Shown piece by piece: positions 44,600-52,592 of a DNA stretch of 64,000 nt. Origin of the DNA: Methanobrevibacter sp. GTDB lineage: Archaea; Methanobacteriota; Methanobacteria; Methanobacteriales; Methanobacteriaceae. Both the position numbers and the translations under genes were made by a program. The first letter of the stretch is position 1; every line of letters starts with the position of its first letter. The stretch is taken from the NCBI RefSeq assembly GCF_030539665.1, contig NZ_JAUNXR010000004.1:163088-227087 (forward strand), in the 5' to 3' direction. Under the pieces are notes generated by a model. It saw only the letters and a program-made list of their open reading frames with translations. It did not search any database and was not told where the DNA came from.

Positions 44600-45028
44600 A
44601 TGGTTGGGGATGATTCTGGTCAAATGTCTGTAGAGATACTGTTTTTATTTGCAGTTTCCATCATTCTTCTGTTGGTATTTACATTGCCATTAACCCAAAT
44701 GGCCATCGAGAACAATTTGGATGTTTCGAATATTTTGAATGTTAAGTCTTCAGTTTTACAGCTGGCCAATGGTATTGATGATGTATATGCTCAGGGAATG
44801 GGTTCCAAAAAAGTCATAACTATAGAATCCCCGGCTGATTTGTCTATTTTAATTAAACCTCGGTCGATTTCTACTGAGATTTCATTGCATGATGGCAAGA
44901 TTAAAAAGTTTTCCAATAATCATAAGGCGGAAAATGCATTTTCTAATTTGAATCTTGATAAGGGGGTCAATAAAGTTCTCATATGCTGGCCTGATGATTC
45001 GGCCAATATTGTTGTAAAAAGAATTTAA
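44600..45028 (+). CDS. Pilin-like protein with class III signal peptide
   Basis: 142 residues. The N-terminus MVGDDSGQMSVEILFLFAV has the archaeal class III pattern: short leader, then Q-x-S-x-E at the start of a ~20-residue hydrophobic helix (glutamate near +5 from the cut). The peptidase encoded next door would cut before Gln8. The remaining ~110 residues are soluble and of mixed strand character. Probably forms or caps a short pilus-like fibre, or acts as a pseudopilin; no assembly ATPase gene is in this window. Its ATG abuts the peptidase TAA. Confidence 0.82.
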   Translation: MVGDDSGQMSVEILFLFAVSIILLLVFTLPLTQMAIENNLDVSNILNVKSSVLQLANGIDDVYAQGMGSKKVITIESPADLSILIKPRSISTEISLHDGKIKKFSNNHKAENAFSNLNLDKGVNKVLICWPDDSANIVVKRI

Positions 45029-45103
45029 ATCTCCTTTTTATTTTTATACAAACTTTTTTTATATATTAAAAATAAATCTTATAGTATTAAATATAACTTT
45101 TAA

Positions 45104-45931
45104 ATGGCGAGTGAATTTATGGATATTTTAACAACAGTTGTTTATATAATATTATTTATTATTATAATGATTTTTGTTTTTTCTATTGGAATGCTAAAGC
45201 CTTTCATGCGTAAAAAGGAAACAGCTTTGGTTTTAGTATCTGCATTTATCATTGGATGTTTGGGAGGTGCTTTCTTTTTATCTCCAATCTATGATGATGT
45301 TCCGGAAGTTATGAGCACAGTTCAGAAGGTTATTCCTAACAATGATAATGAGACAATGTATTTGGATGTTTCATCATCTGTTGATTTGGATGCTTTAAAA
45401 AACAATTTGACTCATATTGATGGAGTTCATTCCTTTGAGGTTACAGGTATCACATTTTACATGTGGCAGTTTACTGATAAGGAAATGACATATATGAATG
45501 CGGTTCTTGAAAATATTGATGCAAACTATAAGAATTTTACTGTTAACGAATCAGGTAAGATTGATATAGATTTGGTCCCTGGATATGAGGTTAATAGTGC
45601 ATTGAAGTCCTTCTCTGATTGGTATAAGAATGTTTATGCTGGAACTATTTCCTATGCGCAGGTTCATATTAAAGTTGTTTTAGCACCATCAGCTATTGAT
45701 CAAAGTAGGGAATACCTGTTGGAAGAAGGAATAGTGCCAACCAAGATGGAAGGGCCTGTTCAAGATAGTATCAACAAAACCAACAGCACCATGTTAAACA
45801 ACGGGGAATTTGTACTGATTTCTGGTGGTATTGGTGTTATTGTTGCATTGTTGGGTATTTATGTTGATAAAGTTGTTGTTGTATTTAGAAAATTTAAAAA
45901 ATCAAAAAAATCAGGAAGACGTAGAAGATGA
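45104..45931 (+). CDS. Membrane protein with large extracellular loop, unknown
   Basis: 275 residues. Two N-terminal membrane segments (about 9-32 and 42-60), an extracytoplasmic domain of about 180 residues and one C-terminal segment (about 240-258) followed by a very basic tail (KKSKKSGRRRR). The extracytoplasmic part contains SSVDLDALKNNLTHIDGVHSFEV, which looks like an ACT/HMA-type beta-alpha-beta unit, but no family is certain. Its last four bases overlap the Dph6-like gene. ATG at 45119 is an alternative start. Confidence 0.7.
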   Translation: MASEFMDILTTVVYIILFIIIMIFVFSIGMLKPFMRKKETALVLVSAFIIGCLGGAFFLSPIYDDVPEVMSTVQKVIPNNDNETMYLDVSSSVDLDALKNNLTHIDGVHSFEVTGITFYMWQFTDKEMTYMNAVLENIDANYKNFTVNESGKIDIDLVPGYEVNSALKSFSDWYKNVYAGTISYAQVHIKVVLAPSAIDQSREYLLEEGIVPTKMEGPVQDSINKTNSTMLNNGEFVLISGGIGVIVALLGIYVDKVVVVFRKFKKSKKSGRRRR

Positions 45932-46608
45932 AAGTAGCAGTTTTATTTTCAGGTGGAAAGGACAGTACTATGGCATTGTACAATGCTTTGGAGAACGGGG
46001 AAGATGTTCAATATCTTCTTTCCATGAGGTCAGTTAATGATGAGTCTTACATGTTCCATGTACCAAACATCCACCTCACCGATATGCTTGCAGAAGCGAT
46101 TGAAATTCCTATAATCATAGCTGATACTAATGGAGTTAAAGAAGAGGAACTTGAAGATTTGAAAGGGGAGTTTCAAAAGCTTAAAAATTTAGGCATTGAG
46201 GGTATATACACTGGTGCTTTATACTCCCAATATCAAAAATCCAGGATTGAAAAGCTTGGTCAGGAAGTGGGGCTTGAAATTATATCACCCTTCTGGCATG
46301 TTGATGAATTGGAATACATGAAAAAAATAGTCTCATTAGGTTTCAGGGTAATAATCAGTGGAGTCTTTGCAGAAGGCTTGGACAAATCATGGCTAGGTCG
46401 TGAAATTGACGATAAAGCTATTGAAGAAATTGTAGAATTAAACAAAAAGTATCATGTTGACATTGCCTTTGAAGGCGGTGAGGCAGAAACTTTAGTTTTG
46501 GACGGTCCGATATTTAAGAAATCAATAAAGATTCTGGATGCTGAAAAAGAGTGGAATTTTGATAATGGAGTTTATATAATTAAAGAAGCCTTCCTTGAAG
46601 ACAAATAA
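45928..46608 (+). CDS. dph6: Diphthamide synthase-like ATP pyrophosphatase (Dph6 family)
   Basis: 226 residues of the PP-loop family represented by Dph6, which amidates diphthine on the translocation factor EF-2. The PP-loop is LFSGGKDSTMA at residues 6-16; the family signature GGEAETLVLDGP lies near residue 183, and SGVFAEGLDKSWLGR and GALYSQYQKSR are further family motifs. It starts within the end of the membrane protein gene (ATGA overlap). EF-2 diphthamide is universal in archaea, so the assignment is plausible. Confidence 0.88.
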   Translation: MKVAVLFSGGKDSTMALYNALENGEDVQYLLSMRSVNDESYMFHVPNIHLTDMLAEAIEIPIIIADTNGVKEEELEDLKGEFQKLKNLGIEGIYTGALYSQYQKSRIEKLGQEVGLEIISPFWHVDELEYMKKIVSLGFRVIISGVFAEGLDKSWLGREIDDKAIEEIVELNKKYHVDIAFEGGEAETLVLDGPIFKKSIKILDAEKEWNFDNGVYIIKEAFLEDK

Positions 46609-46610
46609 AA

Positions 46611-47153
46611 TTATAAACTCATTATATTATCTAAAAATTCATTTATTTTTTTTCCATAGCTTTCCAAGTCGGTTTCATTTGTTATGAGTCTATCTGATAA
46701 AGCTATGACAGATCCAATTCCAAAATCAAGTTCCATTTTGTCTCTTTTTTTGAATTCTTCATAATCGGTTGAATCATCGGATCTTTTTCTTTGTTTAAGT
46801 CTTTCAAATCTTAAGGTAGGATTTGCAAATATGGAAAGGATAATGAAGTTGTCAAAATTGCTTTTGAAAAGATCCACTTCATAAGGGCTGCGAATGCCTT
46901 CAATTATTATAAGGTCGCTTACATTTTGTTCAATCAGTTCTTTTACTTTAGCAACTGTAAGTTCAGCCACAATGTACTGTCCATGTTCTTCTCTGAGTTT
47001 TTGAGCTGTAGTTTTAGTATCTTCATTTCTTTTTTTAGCTTCCTCACGAATGATGTCGCCCATGCTAACTATCTCAGCGCCTTTTTCAACAGCCATAACA
47101 GAAACTAAACTTTTTCCTGATCCGGGCATTCCAGATATTCCCATAACTTGCAT
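46611..47153 (-). CDS. P-loop nucleotide kinase-like protein (UPF0200)
   Basis: 180 residues. Walker A GMPGSGKS at residues 8-15 and a nucleoside-monophosphate-kinase layout: MGDIIREEAKKR, IIEGIRSPYEVDLF (Walker-B-like) and a lid region LKQRKRSDDSTDYEEFKKRD. It belongs to the archaeal UPF0200 group, distantly like dephospho-CoA kinase and adenylate kinase. Encoded nine bases after the phosphopantothenate-synthesis gene, so a CoA link is tempting, but the dedicated GTP-dependent dephospho-CoA kinase is already present at 4.6 kb. Confidence 0.85.
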   Translation of the reverse strand: MQVMGISGMPGSGKSLVSVMAVEKGAEIVSMGDIIREEAKKRNEDTKTTAQKLREEHGQYIVAELTVAKVKELIEQNVSDLIIIEGIRSPYEVDLFKSNFDNFIILSIFANPTLRFERLKQRKRSDDSTDYEEFKKRDKMELDFGIGSVIALSDRLITNETDLESYGKKINEFLDNIMSL

Positions 47154-47162
47154 TATATGTCA

Positions 47163-47906
47163 CTACTCTTCTTTTATTTTAAATTCTTCTAATGAATCTT
47201 TAAGATTCTCTTTATTATTGTAACTTTCTATCAATTCAGTCAAAAGCTCTTCGTCTTGTTCTTTTAAATCCTCAGCGATTTGAGTCATTAGTGGAATGGC
47301 ACGAATAATGTTGTCCACAATTGAAACTTCTGATTTTATTGAAGTTCTGGATAATGGATTCAAATCTATGGTGATTATTTTTTTGCCGGTCTTTTCAAGA
47401 ATTTCCGCCCTATCACCATCTTCCAAAGGAACAAGAACAACATCCGCATCATAAATTCCGTTTTTACTTGCGCTGGCTCTTGGGTTTTCAATATTTTTGA
47501 GATATTTTAATTCATCATCATCAGTTCCAAGAACATTAGGATATCCATGTTCCTCATATAATTCTGCTATTTTTTTAACTCTTTCAGGAGTCCTGTAAAA
47601 TAAATTGATTTCAATTTTAGCGTCAACAGCTTTAGCAAGCTTTATGATGTCATTAATAACTAATGCGGTTGTGTTTCCATTCACTGAAATTACAGGATTT
47701 TCAGCGAGCAATAATGAAGCAACAGCTATATACATCGCCCTTTTTGCAGGCAATGTTGTTTTCTCACCAAGCAAATAGTCAAAGGCTTCTCCTCTTCCAT
47801 GAGCAATTAATGCAGAAGGTGCTAAAATACCTTCCTCATTTGCTTTCACCATTTTGTCTCTAATTACTAATGATTCGTATCTTGGATGGTTTTTTGGTAC
47901 TTTCAT
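47163..47906 (-). CDS. 4-phosphopantoate--beta-alanine ligase
   Basis: 247 residues of the archaeal phosphopantothenate synthetase family (DUF137), which joins 4-phosphopantoate to beta-alanine, replacing bacterial PanC in CoA synthesis. Typical motifs are NHPRYESLVIRDKMVKANEEGILAPSALIAHGRGEAFDYLLGE (seen at residues 5-47), SVNGNTTALV and DLNPLSRTSIKSEVSIVDNIIRA. Second gene of a minus-strand operon, five bases after the four-segment membrane protein and nine before UPF0200. Confidence 0.92.
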   Translation of the reverse strand: MKVPKNHPRYESLVIRDKMVKANEEGILAPSALIAHGRGEAFDYLLGEKTTLPAKRAMYIAVASLLLAENPVISVNGNTTALVINDIIKLAKAVDAKIEINLFYRTPERVKKIAELYEEHGYPNVLGTDDDELKYLKNIENPRASASKNGIYDADVVLVPLEDGDRAEILEKTGKKIITIDLNPLSRTSIKSEVSIVDNIIRAIPLMTQIAEDLKEQDEELLTELIESYNNKENLKDSLEEFKIKEE

Positions 47907-47911
47907 TTAAA

Positions 47912-48295
47912 TCACCTTAATTCTATTTCCATTTGAGCTAAATATCCAATAAATGTGGTTATTAAAGGAATCATAATCAACATGGATAGTAAATGAAGTG
48001 TGTAGTCCTGAACCAATACGTTAGATCCGTTTGTTATATGGAAAAGTATTATGTCACAGAGGACATCGATTATGTAGAACAGTATACCTAATTTGAATCC
48101 TTCAATTACTTCATTGGAGTCAATATTTCTGATATATGCCACTCCAAAAACACCGGTTACGATAATGATGGATATTGGAATGGTCACGTCAATATAAGGC
48201 ACATTATCCACAATAAATGGATGTATTAATTTTGATATGATGTAAACCAATGCCCATGATAGTATTCCATATATGATTGCTTTTTTATACTTCAT
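47912..48295 (-). CDS. Small polytopic membrane protein, unknown
   Basis: 127 residues with four likely membrane segments (about 7-27, 35-54, 68-88 and 98-120). No family recognised. AAGGA precedes the ATG. It is the first intact gene of the operon with phosphopantothenate synthesis; a transport role for a CoA precursor is imaginable but unsupported. Confidence 0.7.
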   Translation of the reverse strand: MKYKKAIIYGILSWALVYIISKLIHPFIVDNVPYIDVTIPISIIIVTGVFGVAYIRNIDSNEVIEGFKLGILFYIIDVLCDIILFHITNGSNVLVQDYTLHLLSMLIMIPLITTFIGYLAQMEIELR

Positions 48296-48296
48296 T

Positions 48297-48491
48297 TTAT
48301 TCCTTTATTTTTTTTGAATATCTAAAATTCTGTCTTTCATGTTCCAAGTGTTCTCCATTGGATATGGGAATTATAATGCTTGGAACATATTCCATTTGTT
48401 TTTTTTTTGGATTTTCATTTCACGAATCCCTGACAGAAAAGTCAGAATTCTTATTTTTCATGATGTCGTCCTTCTTTTGCAGTTCATGCAA
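48297..48491 (-). pseudogene. Possible broken small-protein gene at the head of the CoA operon
   Basis: A protein-like frame interrupted by one in-frame TGA: before it HELQKKDDIMKNKNSDFSV, after it ENPKKKQMEYVPSIIIPI and NGEHLEHERQN, ending one base before the next gene's ATG. In a second frame just upstream is ATG TCT TGC ATG AAC TGC (MSCMNC), which looks like half of a zinc knuckle. Together this suggests a small zinc-binding protein gene broken by a frameshift and a stop, or sequencing errors in an intact gene. No clear ribosome site before the TTG at 48491. Confidence 0.4.
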
Positions 48492-48543
48492 GACATTTCA
48501 TATTTTTCAAAATTTTATATTATTATAAATTATGATAATATGA

Positions 48544-49080
48544 CTATATAGATTTTTTTAAAATTTTATTGTCCTTAATTTCATTGCCTTCATGATGTAA
48601 TAATATTTTTTTATAGAAATTTTTCACATCACCTGAAAAACCTCCAATCTCATTATTTCCTTTTATGGTTCTATGGCAAGGAACAACAATGGGAAATGGA
48701 TTGTTTCTAAGGGCATTTCCAACAGCTCGTGAAGCATTAGGGTTATTTATGGCAATGGCAATGTCTTTATAGTAATTTGTCGATCCAAATTCTGTTTTGC
48801 ATTGTTCTTTAAGAACCCTTTTTTGAAAATCCTTGCATTTGTCTAAATTGAGATTTTTCAAATCGAAATCATAGTTTTCAGATTTGAGGTAATGATTTAA
48901 AAAAGTCTCAAATTCTTCTACAGAATCATTTTTGCCCATTTCAAGAGGCCCATATCGTTTAAAGGCCAAGGACATTGAATTTTCTTGAGGGTTCGATAGT
49001 ATTATTTCCTCTATCTTTTCATTTGAAATAATCGAAATAGGACCAATCAGATCCGTTTTCAAGTTCCATTGTTTGTACAT
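48544..49080 (-). CDS. ogt: Methylated-DNA--protein-cysteine methyltransferase
   Basis: 178 residues. It repairs O6-methylguanine by transferring the methyl group to its own cysteine, in the motif IVVPCHRTI near residue 138, with the helix-turn-helix DNA-binding part just before it (GSTNYYKDIAIAINNPNASRAVGNALRNNPFP) and the GGFSGDVKNFYKKILLHHEG C-terminus. The N-terminal ~85 residues are the variable regulatory-like domain. Divergent from the exonuclease gene, with about 60 bases between. Confidence 0.93.
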   Translation of the reverse strand: MYKQWNLKTDLIGPISIISNEKIEEIILSNPQENSMSLAFKRYGPLEMGKNDSVEEFETFLNHYLKSENYDFDLKNLNLDKCKDFQKRVLKEQCKTEFGSTNYYKDIAIAINNPNASRAVGNALRNNPFPIVVPCHRTIKGNNEIGGFSGDVKNFYKKILLHHEGNEIKDNKILKKSI

Positions 49081-49141
49081 TAATTTAAGATTATATAGAA
49101 AACTATTTTTAAATATTTGTCTAAAAATTATTTTGAGTGTT

Positions 49142-50185
49142 ATGTCAAGGCAAGAACATGAAGATTATTTGTTCAAGGCAATAATTGGTGAAGATGGTAA
49201 TGAGGAGAAACTTTTTGATTCTCCTTTTGAGGACGAATTTCTTTATTTTAAGCAATATAAGAACGCTTTGCTAAACAAATATGAGAATTATTCCTTTGAA
49301 GATTTCAAGGGAAGTAAAATTGAAAACAATGATTTTGGTGAAGTTTTAAAGATTACAACCGAAGAGCCATTTGATTTCAAGTTGAAAGACAATGATTATA
49401 AGGAATCGCTCAAAGGCAATCTTAAACTTATTCCTGGAATCGGCCCTGCCAAGGAAATGAGGCTAAGGGAGAAGGGATATTATAATTTAAAAGACCTGGC
49501 CAGTCATGATGCCTATTCCAGGAAGGCTTTAAAGGCAATCGAAAACATTGACAATTTTGAAACTGGGGATTTGATTAATTTAGCTAAGAAAAATTGTTAT
49601 GATAAGGACAGCAAAAAGGAAATTATAAATTCGGCAAGTCTTTTTGATGCAAAGGACTTTAAATTTATGGATATTGAAACATTAGGGCTTTCCAATGTTC
49701 CGATTATATTGTTGGGTGTGGCTGAAATTAAAAAGGATAGAATTGTTTCTACCCAATATTTGCTTAGAACAATTGAAGAAGAGGCTGCAGTACTGGAAGC
49801 CTACAAATCTCATTTGGATGAATATTCCGCACATGTGACTTTCAATGGAAAATATTTTGATGTTCCATTCATAAGAAACCGTTTGAATTATTACAGGTTG
49901 TCTGACGATGAATTGAACATTCCTCATTTTGATTTGCTGTATTATGCAAGACAGCTCTGGAAAAACAAGCTTCCCAATTGCCAACTGCAAACAATCGAAA
50001 AGCATGTTTTCGGCATTGAAAGGACAGGGGACGTTCCGGGCCAACATATTCCGGATTATTACAATACTTATCTGAAAGAGAATAACATTGGACCTTTAGT
50101 GCCAATCGTAGAGCACAACAGACAGGATATAGTATCATTGGCAAGTTTTTTAATGAAAATGTATGATGAGGTTAATGGTGATTAA
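49142..50185 (+). CDS. RNase H-like exonuclease with HhH domain (YprB type)
   Basis: 347 residues. Residues about 90-165 hold a helix-hairpin-helix region (LIPGIGPAKEMRLREKGYYNLKDLA), and residues about 175-340 an exonuclease-fold domain of the ribonuclease-H-like family: FMDIETLGLS gives the DxE motif, followed by HVTFNGKYFDVPF and HNRQDIVSLASF (the HxxxD end motif). This is the COG3359 group, predicted to be single-strand DNA or RNA exonucleases. The frame continues to 49073, but ATG at 49142 gives MSRQEHEDYLF and avoids overlap with the ogt promoter. The HEAT-like gene follows with no gap. Confidence 0.82.
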   Translation: MSRQEHEDYLFKAIIGEDGNEEKLFDSPFEDEFLYFKQYKNALLNKYENYSFEDFKGSKIENNDFGEVLKITTEEPFDFKLKDNDYKESLKGNLKLIPGIGPAKEMRLREKGYYNLKDLASHDAYSRKALKAIENIDNFETGDLINLAKKNCYDKDSKKEIINSASLFDAKDFKFMDIETLGLSNVPIILLGVAEIKKDRIVSTQYLLRTIEEEAAVLEAYKSHLDEYSAHVTFNGKYFDVPFIRNRLNYYRLSDDELNIPHFDLLYYARQLWKNKLPNCQLQTIEKHVFGIERTGDVPGQHIPDYYNTYLKENNIGPLVPIVEHNRQDIVSLASFLMKMYDEVNGD

Positions 50186-51682
50186 ATGGGCTTTTTTGAC
50201 AGGTTTAAAAAGAAAAAGGAAGAGAATCTGGATTTAGAAGACATTGAACATGAAATTGATCAAGACCAACTGGATTTAAAGGAGATAGCAATCCACAATA
50301 AAAATCGTCATAAGAGAGCAAATGCAACAAATGAAATCACAGATCAGTTTGTCCTCTTGGACATTGCCAAAACTGTTAAGGATAGGGCAATACGACTATT
50401 GGCTATCAGCAAAATCGATGATGAAATGTTACTGAGGGATGCTGCAGAAAATGCAAACTTTTATGATGTTAGAAGTTTTGCATATGAAAGGTTGGGTGAA
50501 AACAACAAGTCAATAACTCAAATAGTCATCAATCAGAAAAAATCAGATGCAGTTGATGAGATATTTAATAAGATAACTGACAATGAAACATTGGCCGAAA
50601 TAGCTATAGAGGCAACTGATAAAAGATATAGGTTTGCGGCTCTTGAAAAAATAGATGATAATCGTGTATTGGAAGATCTGGCATTAAATGCAAAAGATCG
50701 TCAAATTAGGGTAGCGGCACTTGAAAAGGCTGAAAATATTGATTTGGATATTCTTAGAGAGTTAATGGAAGAAGAAAAAGATGAAAACGTAAAGGGAGCA
50801 GCTATTGACAAGATTGAGGATGAGGAGCTGTTGGCAGATATAGTTAAAGAAGAGCAAAACGCCAAATTAAGATTAAAAATATTTAAAAAGATCAACAGTG
50901 ACAAGTTATTGGAAGAAATAGCTTTAAATGCAAAGAAGGCTGATGTAAGGTTGGATTTAGTTAAGAGGATTGATAATGAGGATCTGTTGAAAAAAATTGC
51001 CACTAATGATGTAGATAAAATCGTTAGGGTTGAAGCGGTCAAAAAGATTTCAAATCAGGATACATTAACTTTAATTGCAGAAACTGATCCTGACAGGTTT
51101 GTTCGCCAGAATGCGGTTAACCTAATTGAAAATAAAAACAATCTTCTTGAAATTGTTTTAAATGATGATGATTTTATTGTAAGAAAGCATGCTTTATCAA
51201 ATCCGAATATTGATGATGAGGAATTATTTGCGGAAATAGCTATTAAAAGTGATGATGTTGAAATTGCACAGCAAGCTTTAGGCAATGTGGATTCTGAAGA
51301 TCTATTTATTGAAATATTCAAGAATTCAAAACTGGAGGACATCAAAAAACAGTCCTTGGATAATATTGATAATCTCAAGTTCCTGATTGATGTCATTCGC
51401 TTTGGCGACAACTTGGACTTTTCAATTAAAGCAATTAACAAGATTCATGATGATGAAATTTTATTTAAGCTTTATGAGTTGGATATTGCAGATGAGATTT
51501 CAATAAGGGCAGTTTCCAAAATCAGGACTCAAAAATTGTTGTTTAAGGTAGTTGAAAATGAAGAATCCTGGAGAATACGTGAAGCTGCAGTTAAAAATAT
51601 TTCAAACAGGAAAGTTTTAAAAGAAATAGCCGATAATGATGAAGTTGAATATGTAAGGAATGTTGCTAAAAATAGATTGTAA
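50186..51682 (+). CDS. HEAT-like repeat protein
   Basis: 498 residues made of about 15 repeats of roughly 25-32 residues with the pattern I-x-D-E-x-L-L-x-x-I-A-x-x-A-x-x-x-x-V-R-x-x-A-x-x-K-I, for example DNRVLEDLALNAKDRQIRVA and NEDLLKKIATNDVDKIVRVE. This is an alpha-solenoid scaffold, probably for protein or nucleic acid binding. It starts with MGFFDRFKKKKEE, a basic amphipathic head that may touch the membrane. Its ATG follows the TAA of the exonuclease gene with no gap, so the two are likely co-translated and may work together. Confidence 0.85.
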   Translation: MGFFDRFKKKKEENLDLEDIEHEIDQDQLDLKEIAIHNKNRHKRANATNEITDQFVLLDIAKTVKDRAIRLLAISKIDDEMLLRDAAENANFYDVRSFAYERLGENNKSITQIVINQKKSDAVDEIFNKITDNETLAEIAIEATDKRYRFAALEKIDDNRVLEDLALNAKDRQIRVAALEKAENIDLDILRELMEEEKDENVKGAAIDKIEDEELLADIVKEEQNAKLRLKIFKKINSDKLLEEIALNAKKADVRLDLVKRIDNEDLLKKIATNDVDKIVRVEAVKKISNQDTLTLIAETDPDRFVRQNAVNLIENKNNLLEIVLNDDDFIVRKHALSNPNIDDEELFAEIAIKSDDVEIAQQALGNVDSEDLFIEIFKNSKLEDIKKQSLDNIDNLKFLIDVIRFGDNLDFSIKAINKIHDDEILFKLYELDIADEISIRAVSKIRTQKLLFKVVENEESWRIREAAVKNISNRKVLKEIADNDEVEYVRNVAKNRL

Positions 51683-51700
51683 AAAAAAGAAAGTGAATTT

Positions 51701-52468
51701 TTAGAAGAAAAATTCAGGTTCTTTTCTTTGTGAGAATTTTTCTGCAAATGCTGCAGCTGCTTCGTCAAATCCTTCATTTACAAAGGATCTTGCATCTTCA
51801 GGACAAATGTAGATACATGCGGAACATCCATCACATTTATCAACATCTGTAACTACAGGGTCGTCATCTGGAATTGCACCTTGTGGGCAAGCAGGTACAC
51901 AATCATAACAGAAAGTACAAAGCATTTCGTCACAGCCTGCTTTAAATGGAACTACTTTATATTCTTTGTAAGGTTTGTTTCCAGGTACTTCAATGTCTGC
52001 TGTGGAATCAAGGTTTTCTCCACATTTGTCTGCAAATTCTTTGATTTTTTCTAAATCTTTTTCATCTGGTCTGCCTTTAGCTACGTTGGTGAAAATGGAA
52101 TGTTGACTTACAAATATTGCAGCTCCGATTACATTAAAACCATTATCTTTAAGTAAATCAGTTAATTCTAATAATGCGTCTCCAACGTCTGCATTTCCAA
52201 TATTTACAAATGCGATTGTTGGGGTACCGTCTGATTTGAATCTTTGTAATTTTTCCCTTGCGATTTTTGGAATTCTTCCTGCAAATACAGGCATTCCAAC
52301 TACTACAAGTTCGTCGTCACCAAATCTTCTTGGTTCTTTGTCTTTTTCGTAGTTTAATAAATCGTATATCTCATATGTTCCTTCAAAGTTACTTGCTATT
52401 TTGTTAGTTATCTCTTTTGTTGTACTAGATGGACTAAAATATATTTCTGAAATTTTTTCGAATAACAT
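51701..52468 (-). CDS. Flavodoxin-ferredoxin fusion (EFR1-type ferrodoxin)
   Basis: 255 residues. The first ~150 are flavodoxin-like, with the FMN phosphate loop in YFSPSSTTKEIT near residue 10 and VVVGMPVFAGRIP. The rest has two 4Fe-4S motifs, CDEMLCTFCYDCVPACPQG and CDGCSACIYICPEDA, in bacterial-ferredoxin style. Such fusions are cytoplasmic electron carriers. The C-terminal EKFSQRKEPEFFF is unusual but short. No ribosome site stands out except AGGTG-type bases (minus strand) upstream. Confidence 0.9.
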   Translation of the reverse strand: MLFEKISEIYFSPSSTTKEITNKIASNFEGTYEIYDLLNYEKDKEPRRFGDDELVVVGMPVFAGRIPKIAREKLQRFKSDGTPTIAFVNIGNADVGDALLELTDLLKDNGFNVIGAAIFVSQHSIFTNVAKGRPDEKDLEKIKEFADKCGENLDSTADIEVPGNKPYKEYKVVPFKAGCDEMLCTFCYDCVPACPQGAIPDDDPVVTDVDKCDGCSACIYICPEDARSFVNEGFDEAAAAFAEKFSQRKEPEFFF

Positions 52469-52592
52469 ATATAATCACCATTTTTAAATTATTTAAAGGT
52501 ATATATAAATATTTGTCTTATTTCATTGGTTTCATTGAAAAATTTAAGTCAAAAATCATATAAAATTAACATTTAGCTATAGTTTGGTTGAT

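Noticed and set aside
48420-48422. In-frame TGA as selenocysteine in the broken small protein
   Set aside because: No SECIS-like element was seen, Methanobrevibacter is not known to use selenocysteine, and the surrounding frame also lacks a proper start, so decay or sequence error is simpler.
48277-48528. Plus-strand phenylalanine- and serine-rich frame in the gap before the membrane protein gene
   Set aside because: It is the antisense of the AT-rich small-protein remnant; no ribosome site.
50701-51441. Serine-rich minus-strand frames opposite the HEAT-like gene
   Set aside because: They mirror the repeat's Glu/Asp/Lys codons; low complexity and no start signals.
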